A stretch of DNA of 14,465 nt from an uncultured Selenomonadales bacterium (GTDB lineage: Bacteria; Bacillota; Negativicutes; Selenomonadales; Selenomonadaceae). The translations under genes were made by a program, and so were the position numbers. This document shows positions 13,388-14,465 of this stretch, piece after piece. The first letter of the stretch is position 1. Every line of letters starts with the position of its first letter. The notes beneath the pieces were generated by a model. That model did not search any database and was not told the DNA's origin. It saw only the letters and a list, made by a program, of their open reading frames with translations. The DNA is taken from assembly GCA_937877655.1 (NCBI GenBank), contig CALFJC010000084.1:1-14465 (forward strand), written 5' to 3'.

Positions 13388-14465
13388 ATGGCTATGTTCC
13401 ATTTCCGACTCAAGTCGGACAAGAAACCTAACGGAACGAAAATTTCTGCCGTCAAACATGTGGAATATATAAACCGCGAAGGTTCTTTTTCCCACGACGA
13501 GCACTGGAAACAAACTAACAAATTCGTCGGCAATTTCATCACGACGGCTCAGATGGCAAACGCACTCAACGGATTGGAAATGCTCCTTTACAAGACCGAC
13601 GATTTCGGTTCTATCAAAAATTCTGCTAAGGGAATAGAAGTGACCGAAAATGCCTCAACCACTACTTTATCTATTGCTTTAATGCTCGCTACCGAGACAA
13701 TGAATAATCAGCCGCTTATCATTCACGGTTCGCCGGATTTCCATAAAGCCGTTTTGCAAACTGCTTTGCTTGCTAATCTTCCCATAACTTTTGCCGACCG
13801 GCTTTTACAAAATGAATTTCAACGCCTAAAGGAGAGAAGAGCTAATGACGATAAAAAATTCATTGCCAACGGCGGAATTATTGTCACAAAGAGACCAAAT
13901 CCCAAGTCCAGCATTGCGCCAACTCATGCAAAATCAATCGAAGATGCTACCAAAGAAGGATTTCGCTTGCCTTCATTGTCCCAACTCTCTTTGGTTCATT
14001 CAGAATCAAAAGGAACTGACTTGTTTTTGTCGCTTGATGAATCTCGTCTCTTGGAATCAATCGCAAAAGACTGCTATAAGCATATGCGATGGGATTTTTC
14101 TTCCGAACAAGCCCGATTAGCTAAGTTCACTGCCAACAAAATTTTAGAGAATATAGCGGATACAATGGAGCAACTTTCTGCTCTTTCTCACGTCGAATAT
14201 ATCAATCGGGAAAAGGCATTTGCCAAACGAGGCGGCTGTATTTTTCATTCTCATCGCTTGCCAAAATGGGCGAAGAATGACCCGAAGAAATTTTTTCAAG
14301 CCGCTGATAAGTACGAAGGTAAAGGAAATCGCCGATATATGGAAATTGAATTTGCCTTGCCTAACGAATTAAAAACGGTCGAGCAGTATCGCCAAATTAT
14401 TGACGCTTTCATCGCAAAACATTTGAGTGACCACTATTACGACTACGCGATTCACAATAAAATCG
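13388..14465 (+). CDS. mobA: MobA/MobL (MOBQ) relaxase, N-terminal part; continues at 1
   Basis: The ATG follows AAAGGAGG (13371-13378) at nine bases and opens a frame that stays open to the end of the window; 14411 equals position 1, giving a 992-residue protein. The N-terminus (MAMFHFRLK, then SAVKHVEYINREGSF at 20-34) matches the RSF1010 MobA active-site tyrosine segment, with Y27 as the candidate catalytic tyrosine. The segment recurs as SALSHVEYINREKAF at 264-278 (11 of 15 residues identical), giving a second candidate, Y271. After this copy the normal relaxase fold resumes (RRYMEIEFALPNEL, followed by the HUH motif at 367-378). About 230 residues (35-263) are therefore inserted. Within them, about 82-145 (KGIEVTEN..., IIHGSPDFHKA) resembles LPD7-type domains of other mobilization proteins, by impression. 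No MobC-like accessory gene is seen. Confidence 0.93.
   Translation, partial: MAMFHFRLKSDKKPNGTKISAVKHVEYINREGSFSHDEHWKQTNKFVGNFITTAQMANALNGLEMLLYKTDDFGSIKNSAKGIEVTENASTTTLSIALMLATETMNNQPLIIHGSPDFHKAVLQTALLANLPITFADRLLQNEFQRLKERRANDDKKFIANGGIIVTKRPNPKSSIAPTHAKSIEDATKEGFRLPSLSQLSLVHSESKGTDLFLSLDESRLLESIAKDCYKHMRWDFSSEQARLAKFTANKILENIADTMEQLSALSHVEYINREKAFAKRGGCIFHSHRLPKWAKNDPKKFFQAADKYEGKGNRRYMEIEFALPNELKTVEQYRQIIDAFIAKHLSDHYYDYAIHNKI
14411..14465. repeat. Terminal direct repeat, right copy (circular overlap)
   Basis: Identical to bases 1-55. Removing this copy closes the sequence into a 14,410-bp circle with the relaxase frame intact. Confidence 0.93.

Noticed and set aside
13167..13513. Frames of 101 (plus) and 71 (minus) codons near the relaxase start
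   Set aside because: They overlap the relaxase start in other phases. The strong ribosome binding site at 13371-13378 is correctly spaced only for the ATG at 13388.

Overview
The first 55 bases (1-55) are identical to the last 55 (14411-14465), and one long reading frame continues in phase across that join. The window is therefore best read as a closed circle of 14,410 bp with a 55-base assembly overlap. Content fits a small mobilizable plasmid: a relaxase, a replication primase-helicase, an iteron-rich candidate origin, and a type I restriction-modification operon as cargo. The moderately AT-rich sequence, strong GGAGG-type ribosome binding sites and dense overlapping genes suggest a low-GC Bacillota host. 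The MobA/MobL relaxase architecture makes me think of Negativicutes, but that is an impression, not a proof.

Layout on the circle. (1) Mobilization, + strand: a 992-residue MOBQ-type relaxase from 13388 through the join to 1956, preceded by a roughly 300-base region with divergent promoters, palindromes and an oriT-like hairpin. (2) Candidate origin, 2121-2490: fifteen exact copies of the heptamer AGTGACG, eight in one orientation and seven in the other, arranged almost as mirror images around an AT-rich centre. (3) Replication, - strand: a 1022-residue zinc-finger/TOPRIM primase fused to an SF3 (D5/P4-type) helicase, ending at a strong terminator beside the iteron array. (4) A 471-base gap, 5755-6225, carrying the primase leader and two candidate + strand RNAs: a short one opposite the leader (about 46 nt, possible copy-number control) and a longer structured one (about 175 nt). 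(5) A seven-gene - strand operon, 13079 down to 6226: hsdR, a 60-residue small gene, hsdM, a PIN-domain gene, its 70-residue partner, hsdS, and an unrecognised 237-residue gene. Almost all neighbours overlap by 1-8 bases or are 2 bases apart, and each start has its own ribosome binding site.

How it may work together: the primase-helicase would start replication at the iteron array, perhaps throttled by the short antisense RNA. The relaxase would nick an oriT just upstream of its own gene so a conjugative helper can move the plasmid. The restriction operon would defend the host and stabilise the plasmid, with a toxin-antitoxin-like PIN pair and two uncharacterised genes built into the same transcript. 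The most interesting observations are the PIN pair and small genes embedded in the hsd operon, the relaxase whose active-site tyrosine segment is duplicated around a large insertion, the mirror-symmetric iteron array, and the candidate RNAs near the primase start.
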